DNA of 42,966 nt from a virus: positions 1 to 42,966 of the IMG/VR virus record IMGVR_UViG_3300029893_000419; one strand, given 5' to 3'. Position 1 is the stretch's first letter. Every line of letters begins with the position of its first letter. Below, in pieces: positions 5,861-14,716 of this stretch. The notes beneath the pieces were generated by a model. That model ran no database searches. It was not told the origin of the DNA and worked only from the letters and a program-made list of their open reading frames with translations. A program made the position numbers and the translations under genes.

Positions 5861-7843
5861 TCACCTCGCGATCTGGCTCAGCTCCGCCGAGCATTCCAGG
5901 CCCCGCTCGGCATCCAGGCTGATCCGGTATCGGTCCAAGCGGAAGACCCCATCCACCGCCACTGCCGGCATGACGACTTTCACGACGTCGCCGGGGTCGT
6001 GGCCAGGGTGGATGATCCCCTGCGGCTTCAGCGTCTGGGTGACCCGTGTCCGCTCGGCGAGGATCGCCCTGGCCCGGGCCTCGCACTTGGCGATCGTATC
6101 GGCATAGGGGTCAAACACCTTGTCGAACAAGGTCCCGATACGCTGGATGCTGGTTGGGCTGTTGAGGTTGTCGTCGGCGGCGACCCCCTCCACCGGGCGG
6201 AAGTTGGCGTTCATCCCCACGACCTTGATCTTGTTCCGCAGGGCATCGGTGTCGATCTCGGCCGGCAAGGCAGAAAAGTTGGCCTCCCCCTCCTTGTATG
6301 TCCATGCCGGCGATGTCGGGTCCATCTCGGGTGGTCCCACCTCGTCGTAGCCATCGGCGCTGAAGCGGTATTCCCAGCCGATCGACTGAACGAGCTTCTG
6401 GAGCTGGTCCAGGTGGTTATGCTCCTCGGCGAACCCGAGCGGGTACTTGTAGTACTGCCATGTCCGGGTGATCCGAAGCCGTGCGTTCGGGTCCGCGTGC
6501 TGGATGATCTGCTGGGCCAGGTAGCTGATCGTATTGACCGCCGTGATCTTCTTCACCGAGACGTCCCGCAGGATCACTGCCCCGGTCGCTTCAGTGACCT
6601 CGACCTTGATGTAGCGGGCCGTGACGTCGGCGGCGAAGGCATGTTCCACGGCGCCAGCCTTCCGGGTCGAAGTCGTTTCTTGAAGCGTCCAGGCAGAGCC
6701 ATCCGCGGATGTCGACAGCCTATACTTCACTCGGTTCCACAAGTCGCCGTCCGATGTGCCCCACTTCAGCCAGACCTGGTTGAATGTCCGGCTCTGACCC
6801 AGGTCTATAGTGATCCACCGGTCCAGGTCTGTGGCCGACGGGCGCCAGGCCGTGGTCGCATCACCGTCAACAGCGTTGGAGGCCGGGTGGGTCGCGTTCT
6901 GCCTGACCTCGATCTCGGCCACCTCAGCCGCAAAGGTCCGAAGGCCGGCGGTGACGCCTTGGTCGGCTGCCAGAACCTTCACGCGCAGGTACCGGGCCGT
7001 CGGCGATCCCGCGAAGGCCGTCCAGGTATTGCCGTCTGCGGACGTCTCGGTGGCCTCCAGGGTCCCGAGAGTGAGGGTAACATTGACCGCCTGGAGTTGC
7101 TCCGGTTTGCCCAAATCCAAGGTGAAGATCAACCGGAGCTGGCTGTACCCGGCGGCGGCGTCGTGGGCGTACTGGTAGCGGTAGACGCTGGCCGTGCTGT
7201 GGTCCACCACGGCCCGGATGTCGGTGTTGGCGGCCGACTGGTTGGTAACGCCATCTTTCTCGTTTTTCACGATGCCCCCAATCGTGGCCTCGGCCCTGAT
7301 CCCCACCGACGCCTGCCGCTGGATGGGGTCGCCGGCGGCCAGAGAGGATGACGCCGAAGCGGTCGCCCCCTGGGCCGCCTTCGCATAGTCGGCTGTCTCG
7401 GTCGGGCTGTCGGTGTACGTCTTTACCTCTCCAAAGCTGGTGTCAAGCCGGGCGGCGCCGTCCTGGGCCTCGACGGTGATCAGGTCGCCTTCGGCGGTCG
7501 CGTCCGGCATCGGGCGGCGGAAAATGAATTCCCCGAGCTGGACCCACTCCTCGCCGGCCGCTGTCACCAGACCGACGTAGGCCTTCGCCCACTTGTTGCG
7601 CCAGAAGAGGCTGGCCAGCAAGTTCTTCAGGTCCGGTGTATACTGGCCGCCGGCATTATCGAGCCTGATGGTGAGGCCCCGCCGAATCAGCCGGCTACGG
7701 TCGCCGTCCACCGTTACGCTGATGGCATCCGTCAAGGTCTTGAGTAGCGTGGTTCGGTCGCTGTCGTAGATATCCAGCTTCAGCCGGGGGTTGAGGTCGC
7801 CCCGCTTGAACGCTGCGTCGAAGGTGCTGGTGGTGGTGCGCAT
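5861..7843 (-). CDS. Tail hub/baseplate protein with discoidin-like inserts
   Basis: 660 residues. The N-terminus (about 1-140) resembles phage distal-tail or hub domains (NPRLKLDIYDSDRTTLLKTL, LGEFIFRRPMPDA). The middle (about 165-430) holds discoidin (F5/8 type C)-like carbohydrate-binding modules: one block with LDLGKPEQLQAVNVTL and RYLRVKVLAADQG, another with HPASNAVDGDATTAWRP, RWITIDLGQ and RYIKVEVTEATG. The C-terminus (430-660) has the gp27/hub-type profile ending DVVKVVMPAVAVDGVFRLDRYRI. The start codon abuts the upstream stop (TAGATG). The inserts probably bind cell-surface glycan. Confidence 0.75.
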   Translation of the reverse strand: MRTTTSTFDAAFKRGDLNPRLKLDIYDSDRTTLLKTLTDAISVTVDGDRSRLIRRGLTIRLDNAGGQYTPDLKNLLASLFWRNKWAKAYVGLVTAAGEEWVQLGEFIFRRPMPDATAEGDLITVEAQDGAARLDTSFGEVKTYTDSPTETADYAKAAQGATASASSSLAAGDPIQRQASVGIRAEATIGGIVKNEKDGVTNQSAANTDIRAVVDHSTASVYRYQYAHDAAAGYSQLRLIFTLDLGKPEQLQAVNVTLTLGTLEATETSADGNTWTAFAGSPTARYLRVKVLAADQGVTAGLRTFAAEVAEIEVRQNATHPASNAVDGDATTAWRPSATDLDRWITIDLGQSRTFNQVWLKWGTSDGDLWNRVKYRLSTSADGSAWTLQETTSTRKAGAVEHAFAADVTARYIKVEVTEATGAVILRDVSVKKITAVNTISYLAQQIIQHADPNARLRITRTWQYYKYPLGFAEEHNHLDQLQKLVQSIGWEYRFSADGYDEVGPPEMDPTSPAWTYKEGEANFSALPAEIDTDALRNKIKVVGMNANFRPVEGVAADDNLNSPTSIQRIGTLFDKVFDPYADTIAKCEARARAILAERTRVTQTLKPQGIIHPGHDPGDVVKVVMPAVAVDGVFRLDRYRISLDAERGLECSAELSQIAR

Positions 7844-10069
7844 CTACCGGATCACCTCCCGGAGCGGCACGACAACGCGGTACTTCGCGGTGGTTGCCGG
7901 CACGATCTGCACCCGCCTGGGTCCAGGCCGTGATACCTTCACGCGCCAAACCCGTCCCAAGGGATCGCGTAGGGCCAGGGGATCGGATTTCGCCAGCTCA
8001 GCGAGGAGGTTCTGGTATTCGGTCTCAGAGACCTCGTCCAGGGCCAGGGTGATCCTGGCCCCCGTACGGCCGCCGTCAGGGCCGACTTTCTGATGGATGG
8101 GGACGCTCTTCCCCAAGACCTCCTGTTCGGAGATCTTGAAGCCGTCCTCGGCTTCCCAGGCCTCCACTCCGGGAAGCTTCAGCGCCTCTAGCCACCAGTC
8201 CCCCGCGGTCCAGGTGACCGAGACATTGGTGGCCGCCGTGGACTTGACCGACTCGTAGGTGTCCGTGGCCACGGCCGTCACCGCATAGTCGTAGGCCACC
8301 CCGCGGCCCACGGCCTTGTCGGTGTAGGAGTTGGTGCCCACCGTGGAAACATTGATCCTCGCATACTGGCTGTCGGGAGCGCCGGCGGGCTTGCGGTACA
8401 CGTTGTACCCCGCCAGGTTTTCGCCCGAATGCGCCGCCCAAGCCAGGTCAATCTCGGCGTTGGCTGCGTCGGCGGTGGCGGTTAGGCCGGTAGGCGGCAT
8501 AAGAATGCACTGGAACCAGCCCTCGGAGGACCAGGCGGACCACTGCGGGAACGTGGCGTCGGAATCCTTTGCCCGCCAGCGCCAGCGGTACTTTGCACCG
8601 TATTTGAGGCCCGCCGCCGAGGGAATATTGACCGTCACCGTGCCGCCGGAGGCGGTGGAGTCGGCCACCTCCCCGGAATCCCAGACGATGTTGCCAGCTT
8701 CGTCCAAGATTTGATGCTGCTTACTGCTCGCTGCAAGGCCCTCCGGGTCGGTGTAGACGCCGGAGAGAGGTGGCGTCACATCATCGTTGACGATGGTCGG
8801 GTTGGCTTGGGTGCCGTTGAGCGTCGTGATCGTGACTGTGGGAGCAGCGTTGTATGTGATGGTCAGCTTAGGCCGCAGGGTGGTGTTGGTGGCCTCTTCG
8901 CGTGAGTAGAAGCTCGTGTAAGCGAATCCGCCAGCCTCGTTGACCCGCTTGAAGATGACGCCGTAGTTGCCAGACGTAAACCAGCTCTGGACCAATGATG
9001 CGAGCCCAGCCCACGTTTTCCACCCACTGCCCGTAACGTTTACAATTGTCGTTGCGGTGGCGTTGAAGCTCGGCTGAGCCGCCCAGGTAACGCCGGTCTC
9101 AGTCCAGTCAGATAGCACCGAATGTGCGCCAATATTCCCTGGATCAGCATTAGTTGATCCCGTAGAGTACAGATCAACTTGCGCGGATTGCACCACCGTA
9201 GTCGGTGGGAGACTGCTAATATCCCACTTCAGCAGCCCGCGCAGAGAAAAACCAGTTCCGGTAGAACCATCACCAACATTGATTATACTTGCCGTCCCGT
9301 AATTGGTGGTGGGGGTGTCCTTCCGAACGTAGGCATCGGCACTCGACGGCTGGATCGTGACAGTCGTCGGGTCCACCACCACCGGCCACACCCGCGCCGG
9401 GTCACCGAGCCACGCCGCATCAGGGGTGATGGTCAGTGTCGTGCCGTCGTAGGTCAGCGTCGCCGAGCCACGGACGCCTTTGGCATCCTGGCACCAGGGG
9501 GCCAGCATCCGGCCCAGCGGAGCGCCCTGGGCGTCCAGCACCTCGATGCCGCCGTCCGCCGCCGGGCGGAGGGTTACACCGCCAATCTCGGCCACACGAA
9601 AGGTGAAAGATGTGGGGGCCTGGGCGGATTTGAGGACGATGGACTCCTTCAGCCGCTCCAGGCCATGCTCATAGATCAAGTCGGCAGCGGTCCACAAGTT
9701 CGCGTAAGTGACGCGGTTGCCCGTGGCGACAGGCTGCACCACCTGGGCGACACCGGCGGCGGACAGGGTGACGTATTGCCCGACGCCGAAGCCCAGGCGA
9801 TGACGGCCACGCGGGCCGAACCGCGCGCGAAGCGGGGCGCGGTTGACGGCGTGAGAGAAGCCGGGGGCCTCTGGGCGGGCGTCGGCGATGACAGCGTTGT
9901 CGCAGTCGTCCCAGGCGGCCAGGTCCCTGTTCCAGAAGTGCTGTCCCTGCTGGAGGACGGCGACACGGCGGCCGTCGGGCAGCGTGAAATGCTTGGCGTG
10001 GGCGGTGCACTCCTCCAGGAGCTCCGTGGCTTCCACCTGCTGGCCGTCAACCTCGATCAGCCGCTTCAT
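7844..10069 (-). CDS. Tail adhesin with DNRLRE and fibronectin III domains
   Basis: 741 residues from ATG 10069, preceded by AGGAGGTGACGGC. After an N-terminal region come a DNRLRE/carbohydrate-binding-like domain (DAYVRKDTPTTNYGT, LLKWDISSLPP, DWTETGVTWAAQP, RPKLTITYN) and then two fibronectin-III-like modules (YRWRWRAKDSD and LAGYNVYRKPAGAPDSQYARINV). A roughly 130-residue C-terminal domain follows, with WRVKVSRPGPRRVQIVP and KYRVVVPLREVIR. DNRLRE domains are known mostly from secreted surface proteins, so this is probably a receptor-binding or tail-tip component. It lies just downstream of a terminator at 10086-10115. Confidence 0.75.
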   Translation of the reverse strand: MKRLIEVDGQQVEATELLEECTAHAKHFTLPDGRRVAVLQQGQHFWNRDLAAWDDCDNAVIADARPEAPGFSHAVNRAPLRARFGPRGRHRLGFGVGQYVTLSAAGVAQVVQPVATGNRVTYANLWTAADLIYEHGLERLKESIVLKSAQAPTSFTFRVAEIGGVTLRPAADGGIEVLDAQGAPLGRMLAPWCQDAKGVRGSATLTYDGTTLTITPDAAWLGDPARVWPVVVDPTTVTIQPSSADAYVRKDTPTTNYGTASIINVGDGSTGTGFSLRGLLKWDISSLPPTTVVQSAQVDLYSTGSTNADPGNIGAHSVLSDWTETGVTWAAQPSFNATATTIVNVTGSGWKTWAGLASLVQSWFTSGNYGVIFKRVNEAGGFAYTSFYSREEATNTTLRPKLTITYNAAPTVTITTLNGTQANPTIVNDDVTPPLSGVYTDPEGLAASSKQHQILDEAGNIVWDSGEVADSTASGGTVTVNIPSAAGLKYGAKYRWRWRAKDSDATFPQWSAWSSEGWFQCILMPPTGLTATADAANAEIDLAWAAHSGENLAGYNVYRKPAGAPDSQYARINVSTVGTNSYTDKAVGRGVAYDYAVTAVATDTYESVKSTAATNVSVTWTAGDWWLEALKLPGVEAWEAEDGFKISEQEVLGKSVPIHQKVGPDGGRTGARITLALDEVSETEYQNLLAELAKSDPLALRDPLGRVWRVKVSRPGPRRVQIVPATTAKYRVVVPLREVIR

Positions 10070-10085
10070 GCCGTCACCTCCTGGG

Positions 10086-10115
10086 CAAACAAAAGAGGAG
10101 CCACGCGGGCTCCTC
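10086..10115 (-). terminator. Rho-independent terminator inside the tail operon
   Basis: On the minus strand, GAGGAGCC pairs with GGCTCCTC around a CGCGT loop and is followed by TTTTGTTTG. It lies between the 57-aa gene and the adhesin gene, which both read leftward, so it would partially stop or regulate late transcription. Confidence 0.8.
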
Positions 10116-10140
10116 GGAAAGAATGCTGGGTTGCTGTGGT

Positions 10141-10314
10141 CTATCTGCCGGCCTGGATCAGCTCGTCCCAGGCCAAATCTTGGCCATCGACGGCGTAGTA
10201 GGACCGGAATTCGAGCAGTCGACCGTGGGGGAATACCGGGATCTGCGGGCACTCGCTGCACCACCCGGAGTCCCAGATCTCAACGCCTCGCTCAAAGACC
10301 TGCAAGCGATACAT
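10141..10314 (-). CDS. Small tail-region protein, 57 aa
   Basis: ATG 10314 follows GGAGGTGATGCTAG, an excellent site. The product begins MYRLQVFERGVEIWDSGW, with two Cys (WCSECP) and a FRSYYAVDGQDLAWDELIQAG ending. It sits between the tape measure and the adhesin, where tail-tip adaptor genes are expected, and is followed by a terminator. I recognise no family. Confidence 0.65.
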   Translation of the reverse strand: MYRLQVFERGVEIWDSGWCSECPQIPVFPHGRLLEFRSYYAVDGQDLAWDELIQAGR

Positions 10315-10329
10315 CTAGCATCACCTCCA

Positions 10330-12732
10330 CTACTTGAACTGCTTGCCACCCAGGAGGCCAGCTTCGCGTTTCAGTTGGCGCTCCACTTCCTTCGAGAGCC
10401 GGTCGGGACGTGGGTCGTCGATCTTGATGTTGACGCCGCCGTGGATATTCAGCGACGTCGGCGTCCATACGTCCTTTCCGAAGACGGCACCGGGGACCGT
10501 CATGGTGCCAAAGTTGGGTGTCGCCGTCCTGCCAAAGGGAAGGCTGGCAGCCGCCTGTTTCACCTGATTGATTTTGTTCATCAAGCCGTCCAGGTCGTCC
10601 CCCAGCCCCTTAATACCCTTCTTCAAGGCCTCCTGCGTGGCCCGCCATTCTTTTTCGGCCTCGTCGGCCGCCTTCTTGATCAGCTCTCCGGCATTGTTGG
10701 CCTCTGTTATGACCTTGTTGACGGTGGCGGGGATGTCCGGCGCCTGAAAGCCCCTCAGCCAAAGTTCGCCTGCGGAAAGACCGGCCACCTCGAAGGGTTG
10801 CTCATAAGCCTGGAGGATACGGACAATTTCCTCATAGGCGCCGGTCACTCCGGCCTTGAGTTTCGAGAGAAGCTCCATCGCCTGGCGGTCTACGGTGTCC
10901 TTCAACTCGGCGTAGTGCTGCTGGACCTGCTCGCGCTGCTGCCGCAGGGCCTCCTCCTGTGCCCGGTTCTCCTCCTCCAACCGGCGCTTCTTTTCATCGG
11001 TCTGGCGGTCGATCTCGTCCAGTTCGGCCTGTAGGCCGTCCTTTTTGGCCTCCAGCCGCCGCCGTTCGGCTTCGCGGGTACGCTCCTCCTGGATGTCGGC
11101 CAGGTCATCCATGATGGCCTTGGCCCGCTCAGGGTCGACGCCGGCGGTAAACAGTTCCTCTTTCGCGCCAGCCTCCCGCTTCTGCCGGTCGGCTTCCTCG
11201 TTGGCCTGGTCCTGGGCTTCCATCAGCCGGTCGATCTCGTCGATCTGAGCCTGGATAGCGGTCTTCTTCCGGCGCGTGGCTTCTTCCAGGGCCTCGACCT
11301 CGCGCTTGTAGTGGTCGCGGAGGCTGTCGATCTGGCGGTCGAGGCTCTTGGTCTGGGTTTTCTCCTGCTCGTCATACCGCTTCCGCAGGGCCTGGGTAAG
11401 CTGAGAGTAGAGTCGATCAACCTGGCTCACAATGCGCCGCTCTTCCTGCTTGGCGGCCTGTTCGCGGACGCGGGCGAGTTCGCGTTCCTTCTTGATAGTA
11501 TCCCCGATCGCGGCTTGCTGAGCGGCATGAGAGGCCCTCGCCGCGTCGGCCATGGACTGCTGGACTTCCTGCTGTTGTTTCTTGAGCTCGTCCATCTCGC
11601 GGCGGCGTTTGTTGGCCAGGGCCACCGAGGCCCCGATGGCTAGGCTGATACCGGCGATAACCCCGATGATCCCCTTCGAAGAGAGAGCCAGGCCCCACAG
11701 CTCCACCTTCGTGGCGGCCAGGACGCCCTTCAGGATCTGCGCCAGCCGGGTCAGACCGATAACCGCCGTCCCCAGTCCCAGGAACGCGCCGGCGGACGAT
11801 ATAGCCCCGGCCACCAGGGCGGGGTTCGCGTTGACGAGGGCTTCCAGTTCTTTAACCAGGGGGACCAGCGTCTCGTACAATCCTTCGAGAGATGGCTCCA
11901 GGGCGCCACCAATGGCGGCCTGCAGCTCCTGTGCGGCTTTGCCTGCCTGTGCCTGTTTGCCGGCCAAGGTCTCGACCATCTTGGAGGCACCGCCGGCAAA
12001 ACGCGCCGACTCTTGGAGGATACCGTTGAGGATCACTTGCCTGATGCCCGCATCCTCTGATGCCCGCATCAAATCCTGCGCAGAGTAGCCCGCCTCTTCG
12101 AGCATCAGAGAGAGGTTCTTAGTTATGCCGGCGTTGTCGACAAGGATAGAGTTACCGTTTTTTATGCCTATGGAGGCCCCTACGATGGCTTCGCCCATTG
12201 ACAGGAATCCCTGCCTGTTTAACGCAGCCGAATCCTTTAAGGCGTTAAACAAGCGGATCGCTTCCGGGAGGTTGAACCCGCTGGCGAGAAGATTGCTCAG
12301 CGCTTTGGCGGCATCACCCACGGGCACTAAGCCGTCGGCGGTCACCTCTTGCAATGCCTCTTGCACAGCCCGTTGATCTTGACCGAAGGACGCCGCCACA
12401 GAATCAAGCGCCATGGTGGCCGTTTGCAGTCCTGTGTAAGCCTCAATTGCCTTGTTGACTTCGACGACGAGGCCCGCGAAGGCGGCTCCTGCGGCTAAAC
12501 CGGCCGCATTCATGTCGCTGGCCAGGCGGCCAGCCGCATCGCTGGCCTGATTCATCGCCCGGCTGGCAGCCTCGGCCCCCGCCTCGGTCTGCGCGCCAAA
12601 CTGCTCCCCAGCCTGGCCGGCCTGTTGGGTGGCGCCGCCGGTCTTCTCTACCTCACTGACGATCTTCTGGAGGACGGGAGTGGCGGCGTCGATAGCTTTC
12701 AGGAGGATTTCGATCTCGTTGCGGCCGGCCAT
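10330..12732 (-). CDS. Tail tape measure protein
   Basis: 800 residues from ATG 12732, preceded by GGAAGGGG. The N-terminus (EIEILLKAIDAATPVLQKIV) and the following Ala/Gly-rich region with hydrophobic stretches (GAISSAGAFLGLGTAVIGL, GIIGVIAGISLAIGASVALA) are typical. A long charged coiled-coil region (roughly residues 400-620, KKQQQEVQQ to EEALRQQREQVQ) follows, then a C-terminal region with EIVRILQAYEQPFEVAGLSAGELW. Tape measure proteins set tail length and help DNA entry. Usually the two frameshifting tail chaperone genes lie just upstream; here that space holds two oppositely oriented genes instead. Confidence 0.88.
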   Translation of the reverse strand: MAGRNEIEILLKAIDAATPVLQKIVSEVEKTGGATQQAGQAGEQFGAQTEAGAEAASRAMNQASDAAGRLASDMNAAGLAAGAAFAGLVVEVNKAIEAYTGLQTATMALDSVAASFGQDQRAVQEALQEVTADGLVPVGDAAKALSNLLASGFNLPEAIRLFNALKDSAALNRQGFLSMGEAIVGASIGIKNGNSILVDNAGITKNLSLMLEEAGYSAQDLMRASEDAGIRQVILNGILQESARFAGGASKMVETLAGKQAQAGKAAQELQAAIGGALEPSLEGLYETLVPLVKELEALVNANPALVAGAISSAGAFLGLGTAVIGLTRLAQILKGVLAATKVELWGLALSSKGIIGVIAGISLAIGASVALANKRRREMDELKKQQQEVQQSMADAARASHAAQQAAIGDTIKKERELARVREQAAKQEERRIVSQVDRLYSQLTQALRKRYDEQEKTQTKSLDRQIDSLRDHYKREVEALEEATRRKKTAIQAQIDEIDRLMEAQDQANEEADRQKREAGAKEELFTAGVDPERAKAIMDDLADIQEERTREAERRRLEAKKDGLQAELDEIDRQTDEKKRRLEEENRAQEEALRQQREQVQQHYAELKDTVDRQAMELLSKLKAGVTGAYEEIVRILQAYEQPFEVAGLSAGELWLRGFQAPDIPATVNKVITEANNAGELIKKAADEAEKEWRATQEALKKGIKGLGDDLDGLMNKINQVKQAAASLPFGRTATPNFGTMTVPGAVFGKDVWTPTSLNIHGGVNIKIDDPRPDRLSKEVERQLKREAGLLGGKQFK

Positions 12733-12758
12733 TGGATTGCCCCTTCCAGTGGTATACT
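12732..12758 (+). promoter_or_regulatory. Likely promoter of the moron pair
   Basis: TATACT at 12753-12758 with TTGGAT at 12732-12737 (15-bp spacer) lies 18 bp before the lipoprotein start and overlaps the first codon of the divergent tape measure gene. The -35 and spacing are imperfect. Confidence 0.45.
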
Positions 12759-12776
12759 TCTGCTGAGGTGATGCCA

Positions 12777-13169
12777 ATGAAGGGTTTTCTGATCCTTGGC
12801 GCCGTTCTCGTATTCACTGTTGGGTGCGGGTCATCAGGCGCATTATCATCGGATAACAAGACCGCAACACTACCCTCTGATGCCTTCCCAACTTCTAACG
12901 CAAAGATCAGTAATATCCCTGTCGGAAACACCGATCTGGGCACGGAGCTTATCGGGGAGATCGAGAATAAGTCCGCCCGCGATTGCGGTGTGGCTATTTT
13001 TACCGCCACCCTATACGACAAGGAGGGTGGATTGCTGGACACCGAGAAATTCATAGTCAACAACTTTCCGGCTGGCGCCAAGCGAACGTTTGAAGTTTCC
13101 TTCCTCGATCTTCCCTTCAGGAAGGTTCAGGGTGGATCATTCAAAATCGACGTGGACGCCTGTCAGTAA
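12777..13169 (+). CDS. Phage-encoded lipoprotein (moron)
   Basis: About 130 residues. After ATG 12777 come a short Lys, a hydrophobic stretch (FLILGAVLVFTVGC) and a lipobox-type VGC at residues 15-17, so the mature protein would be lipid-anchored on the outer face of the membrane. The mature part has the FxLyD/DUF-like pattern GTELIGEIENKSARDCGVAIFTATLYDKEGGLLDTE seen in secreted beta-sandwich proteins. It runs against the tail operon and has a GC content lower than its neighbours. Comparable phage lipoproteins can block superinfection, so immunity is a reasonable inference. ATG 12771 is an alternative start. Confidence 0.75.
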   Translation: MKGFLILGAVLVFTVGCGSSGALSSDNKTATLPSDAFPTSNAKISNIPVGNTDLGTELIGEIENKSARDCGVAIFTATLYDKEGGLLDTEKFIVNNFPAGAKRTFEVSFLDLPFRKVQGGSFKIDVDACQ

Positions 13170-13206
13170 TTCACCTGCATATTGACCAGCGAAAGGGGTG
13201 GTCCGC

Positions 13207-13506
13207 GTGTCGCTGCTGGAAGCAGGTCTGACCAGGGTCTTCGCCACCCTCATCCCTGGTCTTGGGCATGTTTTTCTTGGGCGGTGGGGCGACGGTCTCG
13301 GCTGGTTTGTGGCTTACCAGGCCTCGGTTGCCCTTTTCTTGTTTGGCCTCTTCAGCAGTTTCGATGTCCATTGGGTCCTGGCAATTATCGGTGGTGTCGG
13401 GATGTTGTTGATCTGGGCGCTGTCGCTGGACCACGTATCTCGCCTGATCCGCCAATTCGATGCAGCCTACGACGGCGAAGAAGGCCTGGATGGGGGCCAG
13501 GAATGA
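13207..13506 (+). CDS. Small TM2-like membrane protein (moron)
   Basis: 99 residues from GTG 13207 (AAGGGGTGG upstream); GTG 13198 is possible. Two or three membrane segments are visible: GLTRVFATLIPGLGHVFLGRW leading to GLGWFVAYQASVALFLFGLF, then HWVLAIIGGVGMLLIWALSL. The PGLGHVFLGRWGDGLGWF pattern resembles TM2-type small membrane proteins. It follows the lipoprotein by about 40 bp in the same direction and ends in a strong hairpin, so the pair is a self-contained unit inserted between tail tube and tape measure. Function unknown; a role with the lipoprotein is inferred. Confidence 0.65.
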   Translation: MSLLEAGLTRVFATLIPGLGHVFLGRWGDGLGWFVAYQASVALFLFGLFSSFDVHWVLAIIGGVGMLLIWALSLDHVSRLIRQFDAAYDGEEGLDGGQE

Positions 13507-13523
13507 ACTGGCCCCTCCCCATC
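13489..13523. terminator. Bidirectional hairpin between convergent genes
   Basis: GATGGGGGCCAG and CTGGCCCCTCCCCATC form a long stem around GAATGAA. It covers the stop codons of both the membrane-protein gene (+) and the tail tube gene (-). No clear T-run follows, but position and strength suggest transcript-end formation for both. Confidence 0.6.
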
Positions 13524-14523
13524 AGTAGCTCGTCTGCGTGTTGATCAGCCGCACCTCGACGTCCCAGCCGTCAGCCGAGGAGTAAAACGCATCCGCGTTG
13601 GCCGTCACGATCACCGGCCCGGGGCCGCCCATGGTGATCGGGTAGGCCGTGTACCGCACCTTCGGAAACCGAAGGCGCAGTTCGTAGTAGTACGTGCCGC
13701 TGATGAGCGCCCCGGTGAACTTGATCTCCAGCGCCTGGTCGGTGCCGGCGACGAACTTATTGAACTCGGTGTCGTCGGCGGGGTCGACCTTGAGGGTCAG
13801 CTTCTGTTCCGGCAGGTCCTCCCGCTCGTACCGGGCAATGAGGTCTGTGGCGTTCAGGAGCGCCTTGCCCTTTAACTTGTTGTCGTAGCTCCATTCGGCG
13901 GACTCCAAGTCGTTGTAGGCCGAGGCCCCGTCCAGACCGGCGATGGTGGTCGCCACCTTGATGGCCGCTTGCTTCCACAGCCAGGCCTCGTTGGACTCGT
14001 AGCTCGGCGTGTCGGGCGTGGCCACACGGGACTGGTCCTTGGCCAGGACACCCATGGTCGCCTTCAGGACCTTCTCATCGGTGCCGAAGGCCAGGGCCAG
14101 GGAGTTGACGACCGCATCTAGGAATTGGAAGCCCTGGGACAGGTCGCGATGGACCCGCATCGTGTAGGGCGGTGTGGGGCAGCCGGCCGCGAAGTCCGAC
14201 TGCGCGAGCTTATAGACGTGCTGGTAGACGGTGGGGTTGCCTACGCCGTCCGGCTGAGATGAGGTCGGCGCGCCGAACAGCGCCCGCAGGACATGGCCGA
14301 GGGCGTTCGGCTGCGGCTCGAAGGCCACGTTGCCACCGAAGGTCTTGAGCCCCTGGCGGGAGGGATACCTGCCCAGCACGCCCCGGATAGCTTTGTTCTC
14401 CACCTGCTCCCATGTCTCAGTGATGCTCTCCTCCAGGATCGGCAGAAACGTGAAACCCGTCTCCACCGCCGTCCCAAAGGCCGTCTGTTTCACCAGGCCC
14501 AGGTGGCCCTTTGCTCCGCGCAT
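13522..14523 (-). CDS. Phage tail tube (major tail) protein
   Basis: 333 residues. The start (RGAKGHLGLVKQTAFGTAV) is the conserved opening of a large class of siphovirus major tail proteins. It continues with beta-rich repeats such as FQFLDAVVNSLALAFGTDEKVLKATMGVLAKD and ends YELRLRFPKVRY-AYPI. ATG 14523 shares one base with the upstream stop. It precedes the tape measure in the late order, separated by the moron insertion. Confidence 0.82.
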   Translation of the reverse strand: MRGAKGHLGLVKQTAFGTAVETGFTFLPILEESITETWEQVENKAIRGVLGRYPSRQGLKTFGGNVAFEPQPNALGHVLRALFGAPTSSQPDGVGNPTVYQHVYKLAQSDFAAGCPTPPYTMRVHRDLSQGFQFLDAVVNSLALAFGTDEKVLKATMGVLAKDQSRVATPDTPSYESNEAWLWKQAAIKVATTIAGLDGASAYNDLESAEWSYDNKLKGKALLNATDLIARYEREDLPEQKLTLKVDPADDTEFNKFVAGTDQALEIKFTGALISGTYYYELRLRFPKVRYTAYPITMGGPGPVIVTANADAFYSSADGWDVEVRLINTQTSY

Positions 14524-14702
14524 CAGTCGTCAGCCCCCTTCTCTGCCGGCCGGAACATCAGAGTACCCGGCGCCAGCCACAGTCCGGCCAACTCTTCGTC
14601 GTATGGGACGACCTGGCCCGGCTCGAACACGCCCTTGCCGGGCACCTCCATGGCAAACGAGCCCTGGAACTCCAGGGCTCGCGGCGTTTCCTTCTTGGCC
14701 AC
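14523..14702 (-). CDS. Small head-tail protein, 59 aa
   Basis: GTG 14702 has GGAGGTGG nine bases upstream. The product is a single small beta domain: RALEFQGSFAMEVPGKGVFEPGQVVPYDEELAGLWLAPGTLMFRPAEKG. Such small proteins commonly sit between tail completion and tail tube genes. It is co-translated with the tail tube gene through stop/start overlap. I cannot name the family. Confidence 0.6.
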   Translation of the reverse strand: MAKKETPRALEFQGSFAMEVPGKGVFEPGQVVPYDEELAGLWLAPGTLMFRPAEKGADD

Positions 14703-14716
14703 CAGCGGCCACCTCC

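Noticed and set aside
5837-7351. 500-codon + strand reading frame opposite the hub gene
   Set aside because: An antisense shadow of a GC-rich gene; the minus frame carries discoidin and hub motifs.
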